Assembly (NCBI GenBank): GCA_028278465.1
Contig: JANQEF010000145.1
Coordinates: 1-35,636 of the forward strand
Length of the DNA stretch: 35,636 bases
Direction: 5' to 3'
From: Dehalococcoidia bacterium
Lineage (GTDB): Bacteria; Chloroflexota; Dehalococcoidia; Lucifugimonadales; Lucifugimonadaceae
Position numbers and translations under genes: made by a program. The notes under the pieces were generated by a model. That model had not been told where the DNA came from and made no database searches. It was given only the letters and a program-made list of their open reading frames with translations. This document shows positions 7,369 to 15,588 of the stretch, one piece after another (position 1 is the stretch's first letter; every line of letters begins with the position of its first letter).

Positions 7369-8433
7369 ATGAGCAAGATCAGGGTCGGCTTCATCGGCGC
7401 AGGCAGGATATCGACACTTCACGCGCTGGCGTACGAAGACAACCCCACAGGGGAACTGGTGGCCGTGGCCGACACGGATGCCGATCGCGCGGCCAGCCAG
7501 GCGGCTGCGTGGGGCGCTGGAACTGCCTACTCCGACTACAGGGAGATGCTGGAGTCGCCAGACATAGACGCGGTCGAGATTCTGCTTCCGCACAACCTGC
7601 ATCTGCCGGTGACGCTTGAGGCGCTCAAGGCCGGAAAACATGTGTCGTTGCAGAAGCCGATGTGCCTGGACATGGATGAGGCGCGACAGATTATCGAGGC
7701 GGCGGACCGCGCCGATGTCACGTTCAGGATGGTCGAGAACTACAGGACATACGAGCCGTACGAGCGTGCGAAGAGCATGCTGGAAGCCGGTGAGATCGGC
7801 GACCCGATCGGCATGCGTGTGAAGACGGTTCACGGGCTCGGCAAAGGCGGATGGCAGATCCCGAGCACGGCTATGGCGTGGCGGGCAGACCCGGCTGTGG
7901 CAGGCGCGGCAAACTCGATCCATGACTACGGCGCGCACATCACCTCGATCATCCCGTTCTTCCTCGGCGAGGTTGAGAAGGTGCATGCGATGGCCGACCT
8001 CTCGGCCGGCGCCAACAGGTTCACCGGATCGCGTTCGGTGATCACGTGGAAACAGGCCGGCAGCGATGTGTTCGGCACGTGGGATATGAACGAATCACAG
8101 GAGTTCGTGATCGAGTCGGACTACTACCCTGTCGATGAGTGGGTCGAGATCACGGGCACTCGCGGGATTCTCTGGCTGACGCGCTGTACGGCGCGCATGG
8201 CAGACCTGCCGCCGCTGATGATGTTCCGTGAAGGCAAGACGCAGTCGTTCGAGGACATGGAGACCGACTGGGGTGATAGCTTCCGGCGCGCCGGTCACGA
8301 GTTCACGAACGGGATCACGGCTGGCACGCAGCCGCAACTGACCGCCAGGGAAGCAGCCCACACACTGGCGATCAGCCTCGCTGCGGTGAAAAGCGCGGTC
8401 GAGCACCGTGAGGTCTCGATCAGCGAGCTGTGA
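7369..8433 (+). CDS. Gfo/Idh/MocA-family oxidoreductase
   Basis: A 354-residue NAD(P)-dependent enzyme of the glucose-fructose oxidoreductase/inositol dehydrogenase family. The N-terminal Rossmann motif is VGFIGAGRIS (6-15). ILLPHNLHLP and the catalytic-lysine segment follow; the common EKP reads Q95-K96-P97 here. The C-terminal domain has D186 and H190 in HDYGAHIT, in the place of the family's D-x(3)-H acid/base pair. The family oxidises or reduces sugars, inositols and related polyols. The exact substrate is not evident, and no sugar transporter or kinase is adjacent. The gene is convergent with glnB, ten bases away. Confidence 0.9.
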   Translation: MSKIRVGFIGAGRISTLHALAYEDNPTGELVAVADTDADRAASQAAAWGAGTAYSDYREMLESPDIDAVEILLPHNLHLPVTLEALKAGKHVSLQKPMCLDMDEARQIIEAADRADVTFRMVENYRTYEPYERAKSMLEAGEIGDPIGMRVKTVHGLGKGGWQIPSTAMAWRADPAVAGAANSIHDYGAHITSIIPFFLGEVEKVHAMADLSAGANRFTGSRSVITWKQAGSDVFGTWDMNESQEFVIESDYYPVDEWVEITGTRGILWLTRCTARMADLPPLMMFREGKTQSFEDMETDWGDSFRRAGHEFTNGITAGTQPQLTAREAAHTLAISLAAVKSAVEHREVSISEL

Positions 8434-8442
8434 GGCGGGGCG

Positions 8443-8784
8443 CTAGTTCAGCGCTACCTCGTCGCGCTCACTCGTCCTGATCCGGTAGACCTCGGTGACC
8501 TCTCGCACGAAGATCTTGCCGTCACCAACGTTGCCGGTCCTGGCCGCGCCCATGATGGCCTCGACAGCGGTATCGGAGAGGTCGTCCGGGACAACGACGT
8601 CTATCCGCGTCTTCGGCACGTACTCGACGCGGTACTCGATTCCCCTGTAGGTATCAGTCGAGCCGCCCTGCGAACCGAAGCCGCGGGCATCGGTGACGGT
8701 CATTCCGTGCACACCGGCGGCTGACAGGGCATCGCGCACAGGACCGAGCCGCACTGGCTGGATGATCGCAGTTATCTCTTTCAT
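8443..8784 (-). CDS. glnB: Nitrogen regulatory protein P-II
   Basis: A 113-residue P-II protein, a trimeric cytoplasmic sensor of 2-oxoglutarate and ATP/ADP that controls nitrogen enzymes and transporters. The T-loop spans about 37-55, with Y51 (in YRGIEYRVEY) at the position uridylylated in enterobacteria. VPKTRIDVVV and TGNVGDGKIFV are the family's nucleotide-site motifs. A GGAGG (8794-8798) lies about ten bases before the ATG, and a TATGAT -10-like element lies on the minus strand at 8842-8847. No amtB, glnA or uridylyltransferase gene is adjacent, so the target cannot be told from context. Confidence 0.93.
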   Translation of the reverse strand: MKEITAIIQPVRLGPVRDALSAAGVHGMTVTDARGFGSQGGSTDTYRGIEYRVEYVPKTRIDVVVPDDLSDTAVEAIMGAARTGNVGDGKIFVREVTEVYRIRTSERDEVALN

Positions 8785-8954
8785 AGCGCCTGACCTCCAG
8801 TCCGTGGCCCGTGTCGCCGGGCAGTGAAGCGAGTTCCGCAGATCATACTCGGTCGACTGCCGCTGTTTTGTCTGCGTTCTCTCAGCATAGGTGAAGCTGA
8901 CGCCCCGGCATCGGAAAGACGTGACATCTACATGAGGCCGGTAACGTACGGCTT

Positions 8955-9791
8955 CTAGCCGAGAGTGACGTTGTCGATCAGGCGAGCGGTTCCGACGCGC
9001 GCGGCCAGGGCGAGGGTCGCGCCGCTCTGCGCCTCGCCGGAAATCTCTTCGAAGGTTTCCGGGTTCACCACGCTTACGTAGTCGAGTCTGATCAGGGGCT
9101 CCTGCTTCAGCAAGTGGAGAACGTGGTCTCTGATCGCATCGGCCTGTCGTTTTCCGGACTTCCAGAGTACCTGGCCCGACATCAGTGATCGATACAGCGC
9201 TGGCGCCGCCGCGCGTTCGGCCTCGCCCAGGTACCGATTGCGGCTGCTCAGGGCGAGGCCATCGGGCTCGCGGACCGTCGGGATGCGCTCGATCTCGACC
9301 CCGAACACCAGGTCGCGGTTCAGGTTCTCGATGATCCTCAGCTGCTGCGCGTCTTTCTCTCCGAAAGTGGCGATGTCAGGCTGGATGATCGAAAACAGCT
9401 TGGAGACGACAGTTGCCACGCCGACGAAGTGTCCCGGTCGGTGAGCGCCCTCGAGAATGGTCCCGATCTTCCCCGGGTCCACGCTTGTGCTGGCCCTGGT
9501 CGCGTACATCTCAGATTTCGGCGGAGCGAATACGGCCGCAGCTCCGTGCTTCTCAAACAGCGCCAGGTCCTGGGCACGGTCGTGCGGATATGTGGCGAGG
9601 TCTTCTGAAGCCGAGAATTGGGTCGGGTTCAGGAACAGTGAGCCTATCGTGACGTCAGCGATCTCACGCGCCCTGACCAGGTGAGCCTCATGCCCGGCGT
9701 GCATGCCGCCGAGAGTCGCCACCAGCGCAACCCGATCGTCGACCTCGCGCCTGTACTGCCGCATCTCGCGGACTGTCTCGATGATCCGCAT
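8955..9791 (-). CDS. panC: Pantothenate synthetase
   Basis: A 278-residue cytoplasmic ligase that joins pantoate and beta-alanine using ATP, the last step of vitamin B5 synthesis. It has the HIGH-like motif GGMHAGH (28-34), FLNPTQF, GAHRPGHFVGVATVVSKLF, FGEKDAQQL, and REPDGLALSSRNRYL, whose SSRN end is the family's second nucleotide-binding motif. The usual Tyr in FGEKDYQQL is Ala here, a mild departure. It lies 11 bases after panB and is the last gene of the operon. Length is typical for the family. Confidence 0.95.
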   Translation of the reverse strand: MRIIETVREMRQYRREVDDRVALVATLGGMHAGHEAHLVRAREIADVTIGSLFLNPTQFSASEDLATYPHDRAQDLALFEKHGAAAVFAPPKSEMYATRASTSVDPGKIGTILEGAHRPGHFVGVATVVSKLFSIIQPDIATFGEKDAQQLRIIENLNRDLVFGVEIERIPTVREPDGLALSSRNRYLGEAERAAAPALYRSLMSGQVLWKSGKRQADAIRDHVLHLLKQEPLIRLDYVSVVNPETFEEISGEAQSGATLALAARVGTARLIDNVTLG

Positions 9792-9802
9792 CTACGTGAG
9801 AT

Positions 9803-10675
9803 CTAGTCCCGAGAACCGTACGGTCCGGACAGCGAAGGAGTCTCTTCCGATTTCGCCGGCTGCCTGTCCAGGTGGAACGACTGGGCGGCCGTAGGGAACT
9901 CGCCGAGCTTCACGTCTTCGGCGTACCGCTCAAGCGCGTCGCGGGCCGTCTCGCCGAGGCTGGCGTAGTTACCGGCATGCTTCGGCTTGAAGCCGAGCCC
10001 GAGGCCAAGCATGTCGTAGAGCACCTGCACCTGGCCGTCGGTGTCCGGCCCTGCGCCGATGCCTATGGTCGGAATGTCGAGTCTCTCGGTGATCTCCGCA
10101 GCCAGCTCCGCCGGGATCAGCTCCAGGACGATGGCGAACGCACCGGCTTCCTGCAGCGCCAGCGCATCCTCGATCAGCTCGTCTGCAGAGCGATCGGTCT
10201 TGCCCTGCACCCGGTAGCCGCCGAGCTTGTGCACAGACTGCGGAGTCAGGCCGATGTGCCCCATCACCGCCACACCGGCGTCGGTCAGCCGCCTGATGAT
10301 CGGAGCGACGGGCTTTCCGCCTTCCAGCTTCACCGCCTGCGCTCCGCCTTCCTGCAGCAGCCGGCCAGCGTTGCGTAGCGCGGTCTCCGCATCCACCTGG
10401 TAGCTCATGAAAGGCATGTCCACCACGACGAGCGGGGTTTCGGCACCGCGAACCACCGCCGCCGAGTGACGGATCATGTCCTCGACAGTTACAGGGATGG
10501 TGGAATCGAATCCGAGAACAACGTTGCCAAGGCTGTCGCCGACGAGAATCATCGGGATGCTGGCTGCTTCGACGATCTGGGCCTGTGTGTAGTCGTAGGC
10601 GGTCACCATCGGGATCCGCTCGCCTCGGGCCTTCATCGCCTGGATCTTGTGTGTAGTGATCCTGCGCGGTCGCAT
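9803..10675 (-). CDS. panB: 3-methyl-2-oxobutanoate hydroxymethyltransferase
   Basis: A 290-residue enzyme that adds a hydroxymethyl group from methylenetetrahydrofolate to 2-oxoisovalerate, the first committed step to pantoate. The Mg ligands are visible: D47 in VGDSLG, D86 in VVDMPF and E118 in KLEGG. MGHIGLTPQ and IPTIGIGAG are further family signatures. The ATG at 10675 is chosen because AGGAGG lies five bases upstream; an in-frame ATG at 10729 would overlap the previous gene by four bases but has no such site. About 25 residues after the core (SFHLDRQPAKSEETPS...) form a non-conserved tail. Confidence 0.96.
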   Translation of the reverse strand: MRPRRITTHKIQAMKARGERIPMVTAYDYTQAQIVEAASIPMILVGDSLGNVVLGFDSTIPVTVEDMIRHSAAVVRGAETPLVVVDMPFMSYQVDAETALRNAGRLLQEGGAQAVKLEGGKPVAPIIRRLTDAGVAVMGHIGLTPQSVHKLGGYRVQGKTDRSADELIEDALALQEAGAFAIVLELIPAELAAEITERLDIPTIGIGAGPDTDGQVQVLYDMLGLGLGFKPKHAGNYASLGETARDALERYAEDVKLGEFPTAAQSFHLDRQPAKSEETPSLSGPYGSRD

Positions 10676-10680
10676 GAATA

Positions 10681-10686
10681 CCTCCT
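10681..10686 (-). promoter_or_regulatory. Strong ribosome binding site deciding the panB start
   Basis: On the minus strand AGGAGG occurs five bases before the ATG at 10675. This is one of the few full-consensus Shine-Dalgarno sequences in the window and favours the shorter PanB product. Confidence 0.75.
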
Positions 10687-10725
10687 GCCGATCGGCTGCC
10701 TGCGGCTCACCGTCGGACTTACCGT

Positions 10726-11667
10726 TCACGCCTCTTCTATCTTGCCACAGCTTTCCTGGAGCGTGGTCCTCAATATATGTTTGATGCTTTGCTCCACCTC
10801 CGGGGTCAGGTTTCCCTGTTCCCGGGCGATGTGCAGGGCAGCGTTCGCCAGCGCCGAATAGGCCGCTCCCATTTCGGCGGAGACGTCCGACGTCGCCTGC
10901 AGGTGCGCTCGGACGGTCTCTGCATCACCTCTAACATACGGGCCGGTCAGGGCGTTCGGAAGGCCGTTTTCCGCCAGTGAGTTCGCGGTCGTTTTCACAA
11001 GCGGCGTGAGCGATTCGAGCGCCTTTTCTCTCGAGATGCCACCTGCCGAGGCCCACACCTCAGCGGCGAGTCCGGTCAGGCCGGCGAGGAGACCGCAGGC
11101 CATGACAGCGGCGGTGTGGTAGGCGGCGCGACGCTCGCTGGTGAGCTCATATGTCCAGCCGTCGAGTTCGTTAGCGAGTGAGGAGAGCCACTCAAACAGA
11201 GCAGGGTCGGGAGACTCGATCCCGAATGCGATCTGTCGGAGGGAGTCGGCTGAGTCAGGAGTCGGAAAGGTCTGCATCGGGTGGAAGCCGCCGATTGCCG
11301 CGCCTGACGCAGCGGCGGACTCCAGCGCAGAGAGGCTGACGGCGCCTGAGCAGTGGACAACGGCCTGTCCAGGCCTCCAGCGAACTGATTCGGCCACTTC
11401 GCGAACGGCGCTGTCCGAAGTAGTGACGAAGACGATGTCTGACTCGGCGGAGACTTCGTCGGGCCCGGCGTGGACCGCCGCGTCGGGAAGCCGTGACTGC
11501 AGCCATCGACGATGGTCGGCGCGTCGGCTGGAAAGGGCTACTACTCGGTATCCGGCTCTATCAAGGGCGATTGCGAGGCTGGAGCCAAGACGTCCGGCTC
11601 CGACAAAACCGATCGCACTGCTCCTGTCGAAGCTGCCTGACCGGTGAGTGGCGGTTTCCTCAGCCAT
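10726..11667 (-). CDS. Rossmann-like and DUF2520 domain protein, possible ketopantoate reductase-like enzyme
   Basis: A 313-residue protein. Residues about 18-35 carry the dinucleotide motif IGFVGAGRLGSSLAIALDRAGY, and VFVTTSDSAVREVAE, VVHCSGAVSLSALE and GGFHPMQTFP match DUF2520 proteins. The C-terminal helical half has the AAYHTAAVMACG and LTGPYVRGD segments of the family. Its fold is related to ketopantoate and 6-phosphogluconate-type dehydrogenases. It sits directly between the peptidase gene and panB, so a role as the missing NADPH-dependent ketopantoate reductase is plausible but unproven. The ATG at 11667 overlaps the upstream gene by eight bases; the longer frame at 11763 would overlap it by over 100. 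Confidence 0.8.
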   Translation of the reverse strand: MAEETATHRSGSFDRSSAIGFVGAGRLGSSLAIALDRAGYRVVALSSRRADHRRWLQSRLPDAAVHAGPDEVSAESDIVFVTTSDSAVREVAESVRWRPGQAVVHCSGAVSLSALESAAASGAAIGGFHPMQTFPTPDSADSLRQIAFGIESPDPALFEWLSSLANELDGWTYELTSERRAAYHTAAVMACGLLAGLTGLAAEVWASAGGISREKALESLTPLVKTTANSLAENGLPNALTGPYVRGDAETVRAHLQATSDVSAEMGAAYSALANAALHIAREQGNLTPEVEQSIKHILRTTLQESCGKIEEA

Positions 11668-12670
11668 TCCAGCGTTCCATGAGCCGTTCGCCCATCGGCA
11701 GGTCTCGCACGGCCTGTACGCCTCCCAGCGAGGTGGCGCTGAACATCCCGTCAAGGATCGCACCGGCTGTCGCCTTCAGCGCGGCAGCGTGCAACGCGTC
11801 GATGTTGCCTTCAACATCGCTCTTTCCTGTTGCGAGGGCGAAAACGCTGTCGCCGTCGTTCTGCGTGTGAGACGGCCGGACCGCCAGCGCGATGCCGTCC
11901 TGCGATGCGATCGCCAGCCGCGATGCTCCGATCTTGTCCAGCTTCGCATCGGTGGCGATCACGCCGATCACGGTGTTGCGAAAGAAACCGCGTGAACGCG
12001 GTGGCGTATTGACCAGGAGTTCAACCGTGCTCTCGCAGCCGTCTCGCTCTTCGTTGAGGGGTCCGGCGATCGCCTCGCCGTCTGCCGGGTCGAACACATC
12101 GCCGACGGCGTTGACCGCGAACAGCGCGCCGACCGTCGTTCCGTCGCTCAACTTGACGGACGCCGTGCCGACGCCTCCCTTAACGGACCGCTCAGTGCCG
12201 AGCATCTTCCCCACCGTGCAGCCGGTGCCGACCCCGACGGAGCCTCGCTCAAACTCCTTGCTGGCGCTGGCGGCCGCGGTGTAACCGTTCTCCGCAGTGG
12301 GGCGAACGGCGAAGTTTATGAAAGCAAGGTCGAAGATCACCGCAGCGGGCACCAGCGGAATGTTCATCCGTCCGAACTGCAGGCCGACGCCGTTCTCTTC
12401 GAGATAGCGAATCGTCCCGCCCGGCGCGTCGAGGCCGAAGACGCTGCCTCCGGTCAGCATGGCGCCGTTGACCCACTGCGCGGCGGAAAGCGGGTGAAGA
12501 AGCTCTGTTTCCCTGCTTCCCGGCGCAGCTCCTCGCACTTCGACTCCGGCCGTTGCAGGGCCGTCGCTGAGGACGATCGAGCACCCGGTGCCGTTTTCGG
12601 TATCGGTGTAGTGACCCACCGCGATCCCGGCCACGTCGGTGATCGAGCCGTCTGTGCTGGTGAAGTTCAA
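11660..12670 (-). CDS. P1-family (S58/DmpA/NylC superfamily) self-processing aminopeptidase or amidohydrolase
   Basis: A 336-residue N-terminal-nucleophile hydrolase. ITDVAGIAVGHYTD near the start is the family signature. RNTVIGVIATDA (231-242) contains the expected self-cleavage site N232-T233, which would free Thr233 as nucleophile. D272 and D274 in NDGDSVFALATG match the Asp pair of NylC-like members, and N187 lies in the conserved VGALFAVNAVG segment. Members cleave N-terminal amino acids, beta-amino-acid peptides (DmpA, BapA) or nylon-6 oligomers (NylC). The start at 12670 is a TTG with GGAA about ten bases upstream. It is the first gene of the operon ahead of DUF2520, panB and panC, hinting at a link to beta-alanine or pantothenate metabolism. 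Confidence 0.88.
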   Translation of the reverse strand: MNFTSTDGSITDVAGIAVGHYTDTENGTGCSIVLSDGPATAGVEVRGAAPGSRETELLHPLSAAQWVNGAMLTGGSVFGLDAPGGTIRYLEENGVGLQFGRMNIPLVPAAVIFDLAFINFAVRPTAENGYTAAASASKEFERGSVGVGTGCTVGKMLGTERSVKGGVGTASVKLSDGTTVGALFAVNAVGDVFDPADGEAIAGPLNEERDGCESTVELLVNTPPRSRGFFRNTVIGVIATDAKLDKIGASRLAIASQDGIALAVRPSHTQNDGDSVFALATGKSDVEGNIDALHAAALKATAGAILDGMFSATSLGGVQAVRDLPMGERLMERWNG

Positions 12671-13040
12671 CGAGTTAGATTCCGTGTTTGGTGTCGATGT
12701 GGTCTGAACTTGCGACTGTGCTCTGGCGCGAGTGCACTGAACCGCGCTCGATTATGCATCACCGGCCAGCGGCAGGCTGAGTAGGCTCAACTATTGCCCG
12801 CTGCGCCTGCTCGACCACCGGCGCCGCGACTGAAAAATCTCATCCTCTCGAAACACCAAATCACTTGACGGCGGGCGTATACTTTTCTGAATTTTTCATG
12901 TGCGGAATTCGTAGAGGTGGGCGACACTTCCCCGGACCGGTCTAAGTAGCCGGTCTACGGGATAAAACGTACACTGCACGGGAAGCGATCAGCGGCTCGG
13001 CAGTCAGGGGCCGGCAACGGCTGAAAAGAGGTAACTCAAG
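12671..13040. other. 370-base intergenic region between divergent peptidase and guaB3 genes
   Basis: No coding region is supported. On the plus strand a TTGACG (12865-12870) is followed 17 bases later by TGAATT (12888-12893), a weak promoter candidate in an AT-rich island (about 12825-12900). It would give guaB3 a leader of roughly 140 bases containing the hairpin at 12931-12961. AAAGAGGT (13025-13032) is the ribosome binding site eight bases before the TTG start. Promoters for the peptidase-pan operon should lie at the left end, but none is convincing. Confidence 0.4.
12931..12961 (+). promoter_or_regulatory. Leader hairpin upstream of guaB3
   Basis: GACCGG (12935-12940) pairs with CCGGTC (12950-12955). 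Inside the loop CTA can pair with TAG, and outside CCCG (12931-12934) can pair with CGGG (12958-12961) past a two-base bulge. CCGGTCTA is also a direct repeat (12937-12944, 12950-12957). No T-tract follows, so it is not a simple terminator. It could be a leader structure or a protein-binding site. Confidence 0.4.
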
Positions 13041-14183
13041 TTGGCCCGAGAATTCAAAGAGCTCCGACCCGCCTACGGATTCGACGACGTGGCAATCGTC
13101 CCCGGCGATATCACACTGAACCCTGAACTCGTGGACATCTCGACCAGCATAGACGGCGTTGGGATGGAGATTCCGTTCATGGCTTCCGCCATGGACTCGG
13201 TTGTCGATACGAATTTCGCAATCGAGATGAGCAAGGCCGGCGGCATGGCCGTCATGAACATGGACGGCATCCAGACCCGTTACGACGATCCGGAGCCGAT
13301 CTACCAGGAGATTGCCGAGACGCCGCGTGAGGCAGCCACCGCGCTCATGCAGAAGATCTACTCGCAGCCGATAAAGAACGAACTGGTGGGCAAGCGGGTT
13401 GAGGACATCAAGAAGGGTGGCGGCACCGCCGCCGTCTCGTTCGTTCCGGCAAGCACCAAGAGGCTGGCTCCGCTGGCCGAAGAGGCCGGCGCCGACGTGA
13501 TCGTCGTGCAGGGAACAGTCGTCACTGTCCGCCACAACTCACGCTCCCTCGAAGGGCTGATCCTCTCGAAGCTGGTGAAGCAGCTCGACGTGCCGGTGAT
13601 CGTAGGAAATACCGTCACTTATGACGTCGTGAAGGAGATGATGGCTGAAGGCGTTCACGGTGTGCTGGTCGGGGTGGGCCCCGGCGCCGCCTGTACCAGC
13701 CGCGAGGTGCTTGGCATCGGCGTGCCGCAGGTCTCGGCGACGATCGAGTGCGCCGCAGCCAGGGACGACTACTTCGAAGAGACCGGACGCTACGTGCCGA
13801 TAATCACAGACGGCGGAATTCGCACCGGTGGCGATGTCTGCAAGTCTTTCGCGGCCGGCGCAGACACCGTGATGATCGGCTCTCCCTTTGCGAAGACGAC
13901 CGAGGCGCCCGGTCATGGCAACCACTGGGGCATGGCGACTCCCCATGCGTCGCTCCCTCGAGGCACCAGGCTCTCGGTGGGCACCGACTACTCGCTCAAC
14001 CAGCTGCTCTTTGGCCCTTCCTCTAAGACCGACGGAACGGAGAACCTTGTCGGTGCGCTCCGGGTCTCGATGGGATATGTTGGCGCCGAGACGGTCCGTG
14101 AGATGCACAACGCCCGCATGATGTACGCGCCGGCGATCAAGACGGAAGGCAAGATCTACCAGATGGCCGGACTCGGCAGCTAA
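13041..14183 (+). CDS. guaB3: GuaB3-family IMP dehydrogenase-related protein
   Basis: A 380-residue TIM-barrel protein of the IMPDH/GMP reductase superfamily without the CBS pair, as in GuaB3 proteins of actinobacteria and cyanobacteria. Visible motifs are FDDVAIVPG (14-22), MASAMDSVVD (47-56), the catalytic-loop Cys at C218 in GPGAACTSREVLGIGVPQ, and TDGGIRTGGD with GADTVMIGSPFA for phosphate binding. LPRGTRLSVG and NLVGALRVSMGY near the end fit the GuaB3 subgroup. The activity may be IMP oxidation to XMP or GMP reduction; GuaB3 members were long annotated only as IMPDH-related. The start is a TTG at 13041 with AAAGAGGT upstream. The gene stands alone before hisS. Confidence 0.85.
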   Translation: MAREFKELRPAYGFDDVAIVPGDITLNPELVDISTSIDGVGMEIPFMASAMDSVVDTNFAIEMSKAGGMAVMNMDGIQTRYDDPEPIYQEIAETPREAATALMQKIYSQPIKNELVGKRVEDIKKGGGTAAVSFVPASTKRLAPLAEEAGADVIVVQGTVVTVRHNSRSLEGLILSKLVKQLDVPVIVGNTVTYDVVKEMMAEGVHGVLVGVGPGAACTSREVLGIGVPQVSATIECAAARDDYFEETGRYVPIITDGGIRTGGDVCKSFAAGADTVMIGSPFAKTTEAPGHGNHWGMATPHASLPRGTRLSVGTDYSLNQLLFGPSSKTDGTENLVGALRVSMGYVGAETVREMHNARMMYAPAIKTEGKIYQMAGLGS

Positions 14184-14235
14184 GTCCCGCCGGTCCATCC
14201 TTCCACGTCAGCCCCGTCCGCGCGTAGCGCCGTCG

Positions 14236-15528
14236 ATGGCGCGCACCCAGCACATGTTTAAGAAGCCCCGTGGCACGCAGGACATACTGCCTTCGGACCA
14301 GGCCTACTGGAACTACGTCCGCAAGACCGCCCGCGCCGTAGCGGCCGAGTTCGGATACGGCCGGATCGACACCCCGATGTTCGAGTCGACCGACCTGTTC
14401 CAGCGCGGCGTCGGGGATGAGACCGACATCGTGCAGAAGGAGATGTACTCCTTCGAGGACCTCGGCGGCGATTCGCTCACCCTGAGACCGGAAGGCACCG
14501 CATCGGTCTGCCGTGCCTACATCGAGAACGGCCTGCACAACCTCCCTCAGCCGGTGCGGCAGTTCTATCTCTCTCCGATGTTCAGGTACGAGAGGCCGCA
14601 GGCGGGACGTCTGCGTCAGCACAACCAGTTCGGCGCGGAGGCGATCGGCGATGGCTCGGCTGCTGTGGACGCCGAGGTCATCGAGCTCGGATTTCGCTAC
14701 ATCCGGGAGCTCGGCATCACCGATTTCACGCTTCGGCTGAACTCCATCGGCGACCCGGAAGAGCGAGTGCCGTACCTGGCGAAGCTGCGTGACCACTTCT
14801 CCCGGTATTCAAGTGAGCTGCCGAAAGTTGACCTGGCGCGACTGGACCGTGCCCCGCTTCGGCTCCTCGACTCCAAGGACGAGAAGACTCGCAAGATCGG
14901 CGAGGACGCTCCAAGGGCGGTCGACCACCTCGGACCCGAGTCGCAGGCACACTGGGACGAGTTGCTGAGCCTGCTGGACGGGCTGAGGCAGGTCTACCCG
15001 GAGTTCAGTTACCAGGTGGACCACAGGCTGGTCCGGGGTCTCGACTACTACAACAGGACCGTCTTCGAGTTCGAGCCGAAGGATGCCGGCAGCCAGGGCA
15101 CGATCCTGGCCGGTGGCCGCTACGACCCGCTGATCGAGATCCTGGGTGGGCCGCCGACGCCCGGAATCGGCTTCGGGTCGGGCATCGAACGCATAGTCAT
15201 CGAGCTGCGGTCGCAGGAGATCCCGGTGCCATCACCGGATCCGCTCGCGGTGGTGATCATCAGCGCTGGATCGGCGCGGGCCGCGGCGGCCAGGCTCGCA
15301 GCCGAACTCAGGTCAAACCGCATCTCCACCGTCCTGGCCCCTGAGAGGTCGTTCAAGGCGCAGATGCGCTACGCCAACCAGGCAGGGGCCGTTCAGGCCT
15401 TGATCCTCGGAGAGCGGGAACTGGAGTCAGGCAACGTGGCGCTGAAGCCGATGCAGGACGATTCCCCGCAGGTGGAGATCGCGCTGTCCGAGATCGCCGC
15501 GCACCTCGGCAGCAAGCCAGCGGATTAG
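14236..15528 (+). CDS. hisS: Histidyl-tRNA synthetase
   Basis: A 430-residue class II aminoacyl-tRNA synthetase charging tRNA-His. It has PRGTQDILP near the start, motif 2 in FYLSPMFRYERPQAGRLRQ, the histidine-specific LVRGLDYYNRTVFEF, and motif 3 in GIGFGSGIERIV. The C-terminal 90 residues form the anticodon-binding domain. The ATG at 14236 is used, but the ATG five codons later (14254) aligns better with many homologues; neither has a clear ribosome binding site. It lies 52 bases after guaB3 and 60 before prfA on the same strand. No aspS follows, unlike many bacteria. Confidence 0.96.
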   Translation: MARTQHMFKKPRGTQDILPSDQAYWNYVRKTARAVAAEFGYGRIDTPMFESTDLFQRGVGDETDIVQKEMYSFEDLGGDSLTLRPEGTASVCRAYIENGLHNLPQPVRQFYLSPMFRYERPQAGRLRQHNQFGAEAIGDGSAAVDAEVIELGFRYIRELGITDFTLRLNSIGDPEERVPYLAKLRDHFSRYSSELPKVDLARLDRAPLRLLDSKDEKTRKIGEDAPRAVDHLGPESQAHWDELLSLLDGLRQVYPEFSYQVDHRLVRGLDYYNRTVFEFEPKDAGSQGTILAGGRYDPLIEILGGPPTPGIGFGSGIERIVIELRSQEIPVPSPDPLAVVIISAGSARAAAARLAAELRSNRISTVLAPERSFKAQMRYANQAGAVQALILGERELESGNVALKPMQDDSPQVEIALSEIAAHLGSKPAD

Positions 15529-15588
15529 CTGCTCTCGCGCCAGCCGCTCACGAGGGCCGTCCAGTTCGGCCCGTGCTATTCTCGAACG

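Noticed and set aside
8935..8952. A GCC-GTA/TAC-GGC stem after panC considered as an operon terminator
   Set aside because: The stem is short, has a bulge and is not followed by a T-run on the minus strand.
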